Source: Marinilabilia salmonicolor (GTDB lineage: Bacteria; Bacteroidota; Bacteroidia; Bacteroidales; Marinilabiliaceae). From it: a stretch of DNA of 47,060 bases. The notes beneath the pieces are model-generated. The model ran no database searches. It was given only the letters and a program-made list of their open reading frames with translations, and was not told where the DNA came from. The position numbers and the translations under genes were made by a program. Each line of letters starts with the position of its first letter. Position 1 is the stretch's first letter. Below are positions 16,088-26,390 of this stretch, piece by piece. The stretch spans positions 1 to 47,060 of the forward strand of contig NZ_PVTS01000024.1 of NCBI RefSeq assembly GCF_003003035.1, read 5' to 3'.

Positions 16088-17926
16088 CTATTCTACAGTT
16101 ACCGATTTGGCAAGATTTCGGGGCTGATCCACATTACAACCTCTCATCACTGCTATCTGATAGGAGATGATCTGCAGGGGCACAACAGCCAGTAAAGGCG
16201 ATAATGCCCTATGGCAACCGGGAATCTCAATCACGTCATCGGCAATTTTGCGGATGGTTTTTTCACCTTCGGTAACGATGGCAACGACCTTGCCGTTTCG
16301 GGCTTTAACCTCCTGAATGTTGCTGATAATCTTTTCATAGGAGTCATCCTTAATGGCCAAAACAAAAACAGGCATGTTTTCGTCAATCAGTGCAATTGGG
16401 CCATGTTTCATTTCAGCAGCCGGATACCCTTCGGCGTGGATGTAGGAAATTTCTTTTAGCTTGAGTGCCCCCTCCAACGCAACAGGATATAATACCCCTC
16501 GTCCCAAATAGAGCGCATTGGTTACATTGGTGTATTTGTTGGCCACATCTTTGATGAATCCTTCGTGCTTCAAAATTTCACGCATTTTTTCAGGAACCTG
16601 AGTCAATGCTTTTACCATTTGCACATAGTCACTGTCTGCAATGTGTTTCTTTCGGTGGCCCAGCAGGAATGCCATCATGGTAAGTACCGTTATCTGAGCA
16701 GTGAAGGCTTTTGTGGAGGCTACTCCGATTTCAATGCCTGCGTGGGTATAAACTCCTGCGTCAGTTTCCCTTGAAATCGAGGAGCCTGCAACATTGCAAA
16801 TGCCCAAAATGGTGGCTTCCGACTGCTCTCTCACCATGCGAATGGCAGCCAGTGTATCAGCAGTTTCTCCACTCTGAGATATGGCAATTACCACATCGTC
16901 ATCATAGATCAATGGTTTTCGATACCTGAATTCAGATGCATATTCTACTTCAACCGGAACACGGGCATATTCTTCGAAAAGATATTCACTTACAAGACCG
17001 GCATGCCAGGATGTACCGCAGGCAAGAATAATAATTCGTCGTGCTTCTATTAGTTTGGGCAGCACATCGAATATACCTCCCAGGAAAATTTTACTGTGAT
17101 CCATGGATATTCGGCCGCGGAAGGTGTCTTCAATGGAAGTGGGCTGATCATGGATCTCTTTGAGCATGAAATGTTCATAATCGCCTTTGTCGATCTGTTC
17201 AATGCTCAGTTCAATCTTTTGAACCTGTGGCGTTTTTATGTCGTTTTTCAGGTTTTTCAGATCGAAATGATCATGGTCCATTACCGCGACTTCCTCATCA
17301 TTCAGAAATACTACCTGGTCGGTGTATTCGATGATTGGGGTGGCATCAGAAGCCATGAAATATTCATTTTCACCGATTCCGATAACCAAAGGACTACCTT
17401 TGCGTGCAGCAATCAGACGTCCGGGTTCATCGGCACAGTAAATAACCAGTCCGTATGCTCCTACCACTTTTGTCAGTGCAAGGCGAACTGCCAGTTCTGC
17501 TGACACTTCCTGCTCGAGGTATATGTTCTCTATAAGATTGGCTAAAACTTCGGTGTCAGTTTCGCTTTTAAAGCTATAACCTCTGTTGGTAAGTTCTTTT
17601 TTGAGGTGACTGTAGTTCTCAATTATTCCGTTGTGTACCAGAATAAATTTTCCGTTCTCCGACTGGTGAGGGTGAGCATTTGTGTCATTGGGTTCACCGT
17701 GTGTGGCCCATCTGGTATGGCCGATCCCGATAGATCCTGAAATTTCTTGTCCTTTTACCAAACCTTCCAGATCCTTTACTTTTCCTTTGCACTTGTAAAG
17801 ATGAGTTTGTTCATTCATCAGTGCTATCCCTGCCGAGTCGTATCCTCTGTACTCAAGTCTCTTCAGACCTTTAATCAATATCGGATAGGCGGTTCTTTCT
17901 CCTACATAAGCTACAATTCCACACAT
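16088..17926 (-). CDS. glmS: glutamine-fructose-6-phosphate aminotransferase (isomerizing)
   Basis: This 612-residue enzyme makes glucosamine-6-phosphate from fructose-6-phosphate and glutamine, the first step to UDP-GlcNAc for peptidoglycan and lipid A. It starts MCGIVAYVG with the N-terminal nucleophile Cys (exposed after Met removal). The glutaminase domain spans about 1-240 (LKRLEYRGYDSAGIA, GIGHTRWATHGEPN, HNGIIENY). Two SIS domains follow (ACGTSWHAGLVSEYLFE, SQSGETADTLAA, GRGVLYPVALEGALKLKEI). It ends with the standard DQPRNLAKSVTVE. It lies 38 bp downstream of the DUF4954 gene on the same strand, so the two are probably co-transcribed. No glmS ribozyme motif was recognised. Confidence 0.97.
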   Translation of the reverse strand: MCGIVAYVGERTAYPILIKGLKRLEYRGYDSAGIALMNEQTHLYKCKGKVKDLEGLVKGQEISGSIGIGHTRWATHGEPNDTNAHPHQSENGKFILVHNGIIENYSHLKKELTNRGYSFKSETDTEVLANLIENIYLEQEVSAELAVRLALTKVVGAYGLVIYCADEPGRLIAARKGSPLVIGIGENEYFMASDATPIIEYTDQVVFLNDEEVAVMDHDHFDLKNLKNDIKTPQVQKIELSIEQIDKGDYEHFMLKEIHDQPTSIEDTFRGRISMDHSKIFLGGIFDVLPKLIEARRIIILACGTSWHAGLVSEYLFEEYARVPVEVEYASEFRYRKPLIYDDDVVIAISQSGETADTLAAIRMVREQSEATILGICNVAGSSISRETDAGVYTHAGIEIGVASTKAFTAQITVLTMMAFLLGHRKKHIADSDYVQMVKALTQVPEKMREILKHEGFIKDVANKYTNVTNALYLGRGVLYPVALEGALKLKEISYIHAEGYPAAEMKHGPIALIDENMPVFVLAIKDDSYEKIISNIQEVKARNGKVVAIVTEGEKTIRKIADDVIEIPGCHRALSPLLAVVPLQIISYQIAVMRGCNVDQPRNLAKSVTVE

Positions 17927-17964
17927 ACTTTACTGGTTCTTGGTTGTTTAGGTGTTGTGAACTA

Positions 17965-19950
17965 TTATATTTGATTTATTTTTTCTCTTATTTGGGTTGC
18001 CAGTTGCTGCTTTTTCTCAATATGGTCGAAAATGTCACGCACTGCGGGATGCTTTTCAAAGGCACCTCTGACCTGTTCAAAGTCGGTATGCCGTACATCA
18101 TCTTCTCCGTCCATTCCAAAGCCGGTTTGAGCTTTCAGCGTAAATTCCTTGCGGGCATCTGTCAGCATCATCTCATCAAGAGAAACAACAGCATTTTTCC
18201 ATTGATTGATGAAATCCAGCAATGCCTCCTTTTCAATGTTTTTAAGGTCAATTCCCATTTCTTCCCGGAATATTTTGACACTCCAGTTCCATACCCAACT
18301 GTAATAATTCTGATGCCATTTTTTATAGATGGCCTGTAGGTCATCGAATGCATTGAGAACGCCTGATTCAATTTTTTCAATCAGCAAAATTACTTCTTCT
18401 TTGGGTACCACCAGGCCGGCCATGTCCACCCAGTCTCCCGAGCCTTCTTCGGTGTCGGGTTTCAGCGTGTCCTGAATCTCCTTGATGTTTTGAAAATCAC
18501 CTTTTTCCAGCTTCTTGAGCAATCCGTTTCCCAGGAACTTCAGAATGCCGATGTTGTACATGTTAATGCCCCGATCCAGTGCTTTGTCTTCAATTTTCAC
18601 ACTGTTGTACATAAAATACTCGGAGGTAATTCCTGAAGTCTTTTTGAGTGTCTGAAGGGTGTGTTTTCCCTTAATCATTTTCTCTACTGAGTAGGGACTG
18701 AGCAGATTGAAGGTGATAAAGTCGAGCTGGTGAGAATCTTTTCGCTTGTCACGTCCCGGCCATTTTCGCGCATCTCTCATTGTCCCGACACTGCGAAGGT
18801 TTACACCGGGGGCAAGATAACTTTCGTCATGATTCTCTATCAAATAGGAGAAGGGAAAGTTGGAGGTGTCCGGGTTGCGGTAATGACGGCCCATTACTAA
18901 TGAAAAAGGACCAATCTTGGCGGGCCACAGGAGGTACGAATCGCTGGTTGTTTTACTTCCGCGTTCCACAACACCCTGGTGTACGGGCCCAAGCTTATAC
19001 ATGTGATTGCTCTGGTTCGATCCGCTTCCGGCGTTTAGAAATGAGTAATAACCGGCAATCAGTAAGGTTGATTTATGGTGCGAAACGGTGTAGGGACCTG
19101 CAAAAATGGAGCAGGCTTCCCCGTGAAATCCCTGACAGTTGGCGAAAAAGACCGAGTTCTCAGCCGAATAGTGTTTCCCAAGGCTACAGCCCTGCCCGAT
19201 AAAACATTTGGAAATAAGGGTGGCGTCGGTAACTTCTGCCCCGCTGGTAGCAATGAAATCTTCGGCGATAACCCCGGGGCCGAAATAGGAGGGATGCTCC
19301 ATCGAACTGTTGATGGTTCCGTTCACCAGTCTGTAAATGCCCTCAACAGTGGCACCCGGTCCTATGTTTACATTCAGAATGGTTCGTGAGTTGATAATCT
19401 TTGCATTTTCCGCAACGGTTCCTCTGTCCGATTTTATATTATGACAGTATTGTTCCACCATCCCGGTGAGTTTCTCAATAAGGGCAGGTCTGTGGCGATA
19501 AAAAGCCATCAGATAGGCCGTGTGTGCAGACAATTCATTGAAGATGGGAACTTCTCGCCCTCCCGCTTCATTCAAAACTGCCACTTTCTGCCCGTTTCCG
19601 AAGGTTGATTCGCCTTCAGTGGTGAGGGCATCCACATTTTCGATTACCACATTATTCCCGATGTTGTAATTGGCAATCTGATTTCTTACCTGGCTGATGT
19701 AAACATTGTTCCCGATGTTGGTATTGTGGATGGTAGCATAGGAGATGCCTGCATGTTTAACCACGCCTCCGGGGAAATTAAATTCCCGGTTAAAAGTTCC
19801 CAGCCGGTTTTTTCCGCTAAAATTGGTGTGCCGAATAAAGGAGGGGTTAAAACCATCCCTGACAAGGATGTCGGACCAATTTGCACAGTAGCAACCCTGT
19901 GCTTCCAGTTTTGTTATTTCTTCAGGTTGCAGGTTTCTGTATTCTGCCAT
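17965..19950 (-). CDS. DUF4954 protein with left-handed beta-helix repeats
   Basis: A 661-residue cytosolic protein of the Bacteroidetes DUF4954 family. The N-terminal two thirds carries hexapeptide-like turns (VYISQVRNQIANYNIGNNVVIENV, split as NVYISQVRNQ and NIGNNVVIEN; also INSRTILNVNIGPGATVEGI and ATLISKCFIGQGCSLG), the left-handed beta-helix fold used by sugar-nucleotide acyl- and nucleotidyl-transferases. The C-terminal third is helical and charged. I know of no proven activity. Its position just upstream of glmS suggests a role around amino-sugar nucleotide metabolism, which is inference only. Length and start (MAEYRNLQPEEI) agree with the family as I know it. Confidence 0.82.
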   Translation of the reverse strand: MAEYRNLQPEEITKLEAQGCYCANWSDILVRDGFNPSFIRHTNFSGKNRLGTFNREFNFPGGVVKHAGISYATIHNTNIGNNVYISQVRNQIANYNIGNNVVIENVDALTTEGESTFGNGQKVAVLNEAGGREVPIFNELSAHTAYLMAFYRHRPALIEKLTGMVEQYCHNIKSDRGTVAENAKIINSRTILNVNIGPGATVEGIYRLVNGTINSSMEHPSYFGPGVIAEDFIATSGAEVTDATLISKCFIGQGCSLGKHYSAENSVFFANCQGFHGEACSIFAGPYTVSHHKSTLLIAGYYSFLNAGSGSNQSNHMYKLGPVHQGVVERGSKTTSDSYLLWPAKIGPFSLVMGRHYRNPDTSNFPFSYLIENHDESYLAPGVNLRSVGTMRDARKWPGRDKRKDSHQLDFITFNLLSPYSVEKMIKGKHTLQTLKKTSGITSEYFMYNSVKIEDKALDRGINMYNIGILKFLGNGLLKKLEKGDFQNIKEIQDTLKPDTEEGSGDWVDMAGLVVPKEEVILLIEKIESGVLNAFDDLQAIYKKWHQNYYSWVWNWSVKIFREEMGIDLKNIEKEALLDFINQWKNAVVSLDEMMLTDARKEFTLKAQTGFGMDGEDDVRHTDFEQVRGAFEKHPAVRDIFDHIEKKQQLATQIREKINQI

Positions 19951-20115
19951 AGTGTGGTGTTTAGTCAGGATATTTTACTGATTAATAAATGTTGTCAGAG
20001 GTTTATACAAAACAGATTCATGCTGCTTTGGCTATCTATTCGGGCTTTTTCACATCAACTTTTTGGTGTGTTTTATATGTGCGAATTTATGAAGAAAATG
20101 TCATAAATGCATAAA

Positions 20116-20147
20116 AAAAGCCTGAACCAAATATGGCCCAGGCTTTT
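20116..20147 (-). terminator. terminator of the V-ATPase operon
   Basis: AAAAGCCTG (20116-20124) pairs with CAGGCTTTT (20139-20147), loop of 14. Read on the minus strand the stem is followed by a run of seven T. It lies 17 bp after the atpK stop and closes the operon. Confidence 0.85.
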
Positions 20148-20164
20148 GCTTGTTTTATTTTCAT

Positions 20165-20623
<459 letters not shown>

Positions 20624-20655
20624 CTAATTTAAAGGTTATTACTTTTAGTCTTAAT

Positions 20656-22482
20656 TTACTGTACTTTTGAAAAAGGTTTGTATTCTTTGCCTCCTCCGAT
20701 AAAACCTGCGTTTTTGTAAAATTCAACGAACGTCAGACGTAAGGGGTGTACAAATGATCCCAGCCCCGACATAAAGATGTTAATGCCGTGTCCGACCAGC
20801 AGGATAACCAGGGTTACCAAAATTCCCACGACCGGAACGTCCGGGGCCATGTCAAAGGCAAGCTGATTGAATACCTGCCCCAAAATGGCACTTGCCAGTC
20901 CTAACGCAAAAAGACGGATGTAGGACAATAAATCTCCGACAACACCAGTGACCATGTTGTAAGTGTCCCACAGACCGGCACCGATATTTACAAAAACGTT
21001 GCGCTTGGGATGGTTAAATACCAGAATCCCCATGGCCGACAAAACCACAAAGCCCAGGTGAAGGGTCCCGAAAAACAGTTCCTCGCCCGGGTTTTGCTGA
21101 TCAAGGAGGTAAAATACTCCTGATGAAACGATGAGTGTAAACCATCCCCAGGTTGCCAGTGAGTAGCCTATCCCGTGCTGAATAATCTGGTTGATCCCCT
21201 TCAGAATCATACCAAAGAGAATCTGAACAGCACCGAAAATTAACGCCAGGTTGAACATCTGATCGTTGTCCAGAAACATACTTTTGGCATCGGCCATGAA
21301 TGCCGGAGGATTTTCAATCAGGTTCATACCAAAGAAAGTACCGGTTATGGCACCGAACAACACCGTAGCCAATCCCAGAAACTGTACAAGTGATAAAATG
21401 GGCCGCATCTTTTTATCGGCTTTGGGTTTGTAAAGCGTTGCTGCTAAAACCAGCAATAAGCCATATCCGGCATCACCCAGGCAGAAACCAAAGAACATCA
21501 TGAAAAATGGAGCAAAAAACGGCGTCATATCCAGCTCTACATAAGCAGGTAGAGAGAATAGCCTGCTCACAGGCTCAAACAATCGTGCAAAGCGGTTGTT
21601 CCTGAGCATGATGGGCGGCTTCTCATGGTTTCTGGCTGCCTCCTTGATGTAATAGATCTCCTGTTGGTCCACCTGGTCTTCCAGTTCCCGGCTTTTTACT
21701 TCGGGCACCCAGGCTTCCACCAGTCTTATTTTTCCTTCTACTTCGTCAACGGTCTGAAATCTTACATTCAATTCTGCAACCTGATCTTCCAGTTCTTCCT
21801 GATATCGGGCAATGAGATTCAGACCTCCTGTCGCAATTCCGTTGAGCTCCTCTTCCAGCGCATCAATTTCCTGTTGTGTGGAGGCAAGCTCTTTTCTTAC
21901 CTCTTCCAGAGTGCTTTCCGGAAGTGTAATCTCATCTACTTCCGTCATCTCTTCCGGAAGCTGCTGATCCTGCTCATCAGTTATCCAGACGAAAAAGCTG
22001 TATCCTTCGTCTTCCGAAATCAACTCCACAGGATATTTCTCCATCCAGGATTTATCAAATTTTGTTTCGGCACAAACCAGGTGACGAATGTTGATGCCTG
22101 CTTCCGAGAGTTTCCGTATGTTTTCCCGTGAAAAATCCCCCCACGGTTTCAGTTGTTTTTCCTCTTTTTGAAGCGCAGAGAGGTGTTGACGGGTTTGTTC
22201 CAGTTTGTTTTCAATTTCCCGGATGCGTTCGTTGAGTTTCTCTCCCGAAGTTTCAGTGATTTTTCCTGATTTTTCTGAGTCTGCATTTTTTTTGCGGACT
22301 TCCAGGTTTTTTAGGGTTTTGGATAAATCGCTGATTTTCCGGTACAGATTCTGCATCTCGGTGGTGGGTTCTTCCTGATGTTCTACGATGTGTGCGACTC
22401 CCAGTTCTTTGAGTTGCTTCAGAAAATCATCGTAGTCAGCATGAAAGACCAGAAACGAATATTTGAACATTGGTACTATCAT
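20656..22482 (-). CDS. atpI: V-type ATPase subunit I (stator, a-subunit homologue)
   Basis: A 608-residue membrane stator that carries the ion half-channels against the K ring. The N-terminal half (1 to about 310) is soluble with two long coiled coils (EIENKLEQTRQHLSALQKEEK split over 95-115; LEEVRKELASTQQEIDALEEE near 195-215). The C-terminal half has about seven TM helices from about 330. The conserved arginine lies in GDLLSYIRLFALGLASA near residue 535. The start overlaps the atpD stop by 4 bp (ATGA), so translation is coupled. Length is close to other bacterial I subunits. Confidence 0.94.
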   Translation of the reverse strand: MIVPMFKYSFLVFHADYDDFLKQLKELGVAHIVEHQEEPTTEMQNLYRKISDLSKTLKNLEVRKKNADSEKSGKITETSGEKLNERIREIENKLEQTRQHLSALQKEEKQLKPWGDFSRENIRKLSEAGINIRHLVCAETKFDKSWMEKYPVELISEDEGYSFFVWITDEQDQQLPEEMTEVDEITLPESTLEEVRKELASTQQEIDALEEELNGIATGGLNLIARYQEELEDQVAELNVRFQTVDEVEGKIRLVEAWVPEVKSRELEDQVDQQEIYYIKEAARNHEKPPIMLRNNRFARLFEPVSRLFSLPAYVELDMTPFFAPFFMMFFGFCLGDAGYGLLLVLAATLYKPKADKKMRPILSLVQFLGLATVLFGAITGTFFGMNLIENPPAFMADAKSMFLDNDQMFNLALIFGAVQILFGMILKGINQIIQHGIGYSLATWGWFTLIVSSGVFYLLDQQNPGEELFFGTLHLGFVVLSAMGILVFNHPKRNVFVNIGAGLWDTYNMVTGVVGDLLSYIRLFALGLASAILGQVFNQLAFDMAPDVPVVGILVTLVILLVGHGINIFMSGLGSFVHPLRLTFVEFYKNAGFIGGGKEYKPFSKVQ

Positions 22483-23081
22483 GACGCCACCTCCATATTT
22501 TCCTGTCTTGTTTTAACAATTTTCTGCGCGGCTTTCGAAAGGTTCTCTTCATCCTCCAGGAATCTTTTGATTTTCCGGATGGCATCCTGAAAGCCGGGAA
22601 TCTGAACTTTCTCGTAGAGGTTAACCTTTTGTGTCGTCTTTTTCCGGGCAAAATCCAGTAAATCCATTTTGCGTTCAAAGACTTCACTTTCCAGGGCTAT
22701 TTCCACCAGCTTTTTCAGAATGGCTATTCCGTCAGGAAACCAGCTTGGCCGCTCAAACATATTGTAATCACGTACTTCAAAATTTACCTTATCCAGAATG
22801 GGTGTCTGAACACCGGCAATTTTTTTGGACGAAAGTTCCACGTCGCTGATGGCAATAAGTGAAGGGTCAAATTCTCCCCACAAACGCATCATGTCATCGT
22901 AGAGACTGAGCTCTTTTTTCAGTTCTTTTTCCAGTTCAGCTGCTTTGTCCTTGGCTTTTTTTACCTCCACACGCAGGGCCGACTCTTTGTTTTTGAGGGT
23001 GGGCAATGCGCGTTCACGGACTTTCAGCTGCTTGGCAAGTAACTGTTGCGATGTTTTATTATATTGAAATTTTATGGCCAC
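22479..23081 (-). CDS. atpD: V-type ATPase subunit D (central shaft)
   Basis: A 200-residue long-helical protein that forms the rotor axle inside the A3B3 head. The N-terminal helix (FQYNKTSQQLLAKQLKVRER) and C-terminal helix (RKKTTQKVNLYEKVQIPGFQ) are the typical antiparallel pair; YEKV.IP is the family signature. It shares 4 bp with atpI downstream and lies about 100 bp after the atpB stop upstream. The symbol follows archaeal/V-type naming and is not the F1 beta gene. Confidence 0.93.
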   Translation of the reverse strand: MAIKFQYNKTSQQLLAKQLKVRERALPTLKNKESALRVEVKKAKDKAAELEKELKKELSLYDDMMRLWGEFDPSLIAISDVELSSKKIAGVQTPILDKVNFEVRDYNMFERPSWFPDGIAILKKLVEIALESEVFERKMDLLDFARKKTTQKVNLYEKVQIPGFQDAIRKIKRFLEDEENLSKAAQKIVKTRQENMEVAS

Positions 23082-23180
23082 GTTACTCCTTTTTTTAGGG
23101 AATTGTTACTCAGATGTAACTGGGCAGTCTTCTCTACTTCCGGCTGCCAATTACTCAGATTTACCAATTCACCGGTTCGC

Positions 23181-24500
23181 TTACTCTTTCCAATACTTAT
23201 CGACCATCTCTTTTTTGAGGCCTACTTCAGCTTTTGAGAAATGTTTGCCAAAAAGTTCCCAACCAATGTCGAGCATGGTATCGGTATCAACATTTACATC
23301 TATTGCCAGCAGTTTCTCGGAGTACGCTTTTGCAAAGTCCAGCGTTCGCTCATCGTAATCTGTCAGGTCAAAACCGTTTTCCAGTTTTGTGCGGGCGTTT
23401 GCGGCATCCGCATAAAGGCGTACCGCGGCATTCATAACCTGTGGGTGATCCTCACGGGTTTGTTCGCCAATTACCAGCTGTTTCAGACGCGAGAGAGAGC
23501 GGAACGGATCCACAATAACTTTTCCGATATCGGTGTCACGACGGAGGAAAAGCTGTCCTTCGGTAATGTACCCTGTATTATCGGGAATTGCATGTGTGAT
23601 ATCCCCTCCCGAAAGGGTGGTTACTGCTACGATGGTGATGGATCCTCCCGATGGAAACTGCACCGCTTTTTCGTAAATGCGGGCAAGGTCGGAATAAAGT
23701 GACCCCGGCATACTGTCTTTCGAAGGAATCTGATCCATCCGGTTGGATACAATACTCAATGCATCGGCAAAAAGCGTCATATCGGTAAGCAGCACCAGTA
23801 CGCTTTCGTTTTTATCCACGGCGAAATATTCAGCTGCTGTCAATGCCATATCGGGCACCAGCAGTCGCTCTACCGGCGGATCTTCTGTGGTGTTTACGAA
23901 ACTTACAATTCGGTCAAGTGCTCCTGCATTGTCGAATACCTGCTTGAAAAACAGGTAATCGTCATTTGATAGCCCCATTCCGCCCAGAATGATTTTGTCT
24001 GCTTTGGCACGCAAAGCTACATTTGCCATTACCTGGTTGTAAGGCTGGTCACTATCGGCAAAGAATGGAATCTTCTGGCCGGAAACAAGGCTGTTGTTCA
24101 GGTCGATGCCTGCAATTCCCGTAGCGATAAGGTGGGAGGGCTGTTCGCGTCGCACCGGGTTTACCGATGGTCCGCCAATTTCACGGATTTCACCTTCAAT
24201 TTCCGGCCCCCCGTCAATTGGATGGCCATACGCGTTGAAGAATCTTCCGGACAATTCGTCGCTTACTTTTAGCTGTGGCGGGTTTCCAAGAAATGTCACC
24301 TCCGCATTAGTTGGGATTCCTTCCGTTCCGGAAAAAATCTGTAAAACCACTTGCTCGCCCACAATTTTTACTACCTGGGCCATCCGGCCATGTACCACAG
24401 CCATCTCGTCGTAACCTACATCTTTTGCAGTTAGCGAAACAGTGGCCTTGGTAATATTGGTCAGTTTGGTATATACTTTTTGAAATGCCTGACTGCTCAT
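23181..24500 (-). CDS. atpB: V-type ATPase subunit B (non-catalytic)
   Basis: A 439-residue regulatory head subunit. It has the alpha/beta ATPase fold (GRFFNAYGHPIDGGPEIEG; NPVRREQPSHLIATGIAGID) but no Walker A lysine: the P-loop position reads SGQKIPFFADSDQPYN, as expected for B. LLTDMTLFADALSIVSNRMDQIPSKDSMPG holds the arginine-containing interface motif SNRMDQIP; PGSLYSDLARIYEKA and TLSGGDITHAIPD follow. Slightly shorter than many archaeal B subunits (about 460). It sits between atpA and atpD in the operon. Confidence 0.95.
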   Translation of the reverse strand: MSSQAFQKVYTKLTNITKATVSLTAKDVGYDEMAVVHGRMAQVVKIVGEQVVLQIFSGTEGIPTNAEVTFLGNPPQLKVSDELSGRFFNAYGHPIDGGPEIEGEIREIGGPSVNPVRREQPSHLIATGIAGIDLNNSLVSGQKIPFFADSDQPYNQVMANVALRAKADKIILGGMGLSNDDYLFFKQVFDNAGALDRIVSFVNTTEDPPVERLLVPDMALTAAEYFAVDKNESVLVLLTDMTLFADALSIVSNRMDQIPSKDSMPGSLYSDLARIYEKAVQFPSGGSITIVAVTTLSGGDITHAIPDNTGYITEGQLFLRRDTDIGKVIVDPFRSLSRLKQLVIGEQTREDHPQVMNAAVRLYADAANARTKLENGFDLTDYDERTLDFAKAYSEKLLAIDVNVDTDTMLDIGWELFGKHFSKAEVGLKKEMVDKYWKE

Positions 24501-24596
24501 ATTTTTTAATCTGAATTGTTTTTAATTAGTACCTTCAGGAAACTTTCTCATCTCTGTTTTTGGAGAGATATTGTACTGACTCCTGGTAAAAAAGAA

Positions 24597-26390
24597 TCAG
24601 ACTGCCTGTGCTTCCTTTTTGGTTTCAACGGCAAACTCCCCGAGCATTTCTTCCAGCTCCTTTTCGTAGGTTTTGAATTTTTCTGAATCAAACTCAGAAT
24701 AATTCATCTGCTTCAGTTGGTTAATCAGGCGCTTGAAGAATTCGCCTACCTGTTCAAAGTTCTTGAATTCGAAGTCAGTGTCTGCTATGTTGAGCACCTT
24801 CTCCAACATATATTTCTGACGTTCCAGTGGTGTGGATGCGTCAATCTTATCAAAAGCATCCTGCTGCAGCACCACAAAGTCAATTAACTCCGCTTTCCAA
24901 AAACGCTGGTGAAAATCAATGGGCACTCCGTCGTCACCAAGGATATTGATCTGTTCATCGGCTTCTTTTCCGCTGAATAATATGTCCTTGGTTTTGAGTA
25001 CATTTTCCAGCCAGTGTTCGCCCATGTTTTTCTCAAGAGATTCCTGAAGCTCCGGGTATTCCAGATATTTTGAATAACTATCGATGGGGTCGATGGCCGG
25101 GTAGCGCTTGCTGTCTGCTCTGTCCTGTGACAACCCGTAGAAACAGCGTGCTGCTTTGCGGGTATTTTCGGTTACCGGTTCTTTCAGGTTACCTCCTGCA
25201 GGCGAAACGGTTCCGATAAATGTGATGGAGCCGGTTTGCTCATTGTTCAGATATACAAATCCTGCCCGTGAGTAGAAATTGGAAATAATGGCCGACAAAT
25301 CCATGGGGAATGCGTCGGGCCCCGGAAGTTCTTCCAGTCTGTTGGACATCTCCCGAAGTGCTTGTGCCCAACGTGATGTGGAGTCGGCCATCAGCAACAC
25401 CTTAAGGCCCATTGCCCGGTAATACTCTCCCAGCGTCATGGCTGTGTAAACTGATGCTTCCCGTGCGGCTACCGGCATATTGGAGGTGTTGGCAATGATG
25501 GTGGTTCGTTCTATCAGCTTACGTCCTGTTCTCGGGTCATCCAGTTCGGGGAATTCCTTGAAAATTTCCACAACCTCGTTTGCTCGTTCTCCACATGCGG
25601 CAATAATAACGATGTCAGCTTCGGCCTGCTTGGAAATGGCGTGCTGAAGCACGGTTTTTCCGGTTCCAAAAGGTCCGGGGATAAATCCGGTACCTCCTTC
25701 GGTAATGGGGTTGAGGGTATCAATACACCGAACCCCTGTTTCAAGCAATTTGAAAGGACGTGGTTTTTCTTTATGGGTTTTAATGGGCACTTTTACAGGC
25801 CATTTTTGTACCATGTTCACCGAAACGGAATTGCCATCTTTATCCTCAAGAACAGCAATTTCATCATCTACCGTGTATTCTCCTTCTTTCGCAATAGACT
25901 TTATAGTGAAGGTGCCTTCCAGCTTAAACGGAACCATGATGCGGTGAGGCATCTGGTTTTCTTCAACTTCACCCAACCAGTCACCGGCGATTACTTCGGC
26001 ACCTTTTTCTAACAATGGTTTGAAGTTCCACTTTTGCTCACGGTTCAGTGGATCGGTATAGTCTCCTCTTTTTAGAAAGACGCCTTCCATCTTATCCAGG
26101 TCATTCTGCAATCCGTCGTAGTTGCGGGAGAGCATTCCCGGTCCCAGCGTTACTTCGAGCATGTGCCCCTCAAAATCAACCTTGCTGCCGGGTCTTAATC
26201 CCCGGGTACTTTCAAATACCTGCACATAGGCCTGATCTCCGGTCACCTTAATGACTTCTGCCATCAATCGCTCTTTCCCGTGGGTGATGAAGCAAATCTC
26301 ATTTTGTCCCACCGGTCCGTCCACATCCACCACTACCAGGTTGGCAATGATGCCGGATACTGTTCCGGTTGTCTTATCGTTTTTTTCCAT
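24597..26390 (-). CDS. atpA: V-type ATPase subunit A (catalytic)
   Basis: The 597-residue catalytic subunit that hydrolyses or makes ATP. Parts: N-terminal barrel 1 to about 70 (GTVSGIIANLVVVDVDG); the bulge (non-homologous) region typical of V-type A, about 115-195; Walker A GPFGTGKT at 239-246 (Lys245); the catalytic Glu region AACGERANEV; Walker B-type VLLMADSTSRWAQALREMS; LEELPGPDAFPMDLS; C-terminal helical domain. The Thr in GPFGTGKT replaces the more usual Cys or Ser. The start lies 17 bp inside the upstream DUF2764 gene, so the two are translationally coupled. Confidence 0.96.
   Translation of the reverse strand: MEKNDKTTGTVSGIIANLVVVDVDGPVGQNEICFITHGKERLMAEVIKVTGDQAYVQVFESTRGLRPGSKVDFEGHMLEVTLGPGMLSRNYDGLQNDLDKMEGVFLKRGDYTDPLNREQKWNFKPLLEKGAEVIAGDWLGEVEENQMPHRIMVPFKLEGTFTIKSIAKEGEYTVDDEIAVLEDKDGNSVSVNMVQKWPVKVPIKTHKEKPRPFKLLETGVRCIDTLNPITEGGTGFIPGPFGTGKTVLQHAISKQAEADIVIIAACGERANEVVEIFKEFPELDDPRTGRKLIERTTIIANTSNMPVAAREASVYTAMTLGEYYRAMGLKVLLMADSTSRWAQALREMSNRLEELPGPDAFPMDLSAIISNFYSRAGFVYLNNEQTGSITFIGTVSPAGGNLKEPVTENTRKAARCFYGLSQDRADSKRYPAIDPIDSYSKYLEYPELQESLEKNMGEHWLENVLKTKDILFSGKEADEQINILGDDGVPIDFHQRFWKAELIDFVVLQQDAFDKIDASTPLERQKYMLEKVLNIADTDFEFKNFEQVGEFFKRLINQLKQMNYSEFDSEKFKTYEKELEEMLGEFAVETKKEAQAV

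Noticed and set aside
16024-17964. glmS ribozyme or small-RNA control of glmS
   Set aside because: Only 38 bp separate glmS from the upstream gene, and no ribozyme core could be seen.
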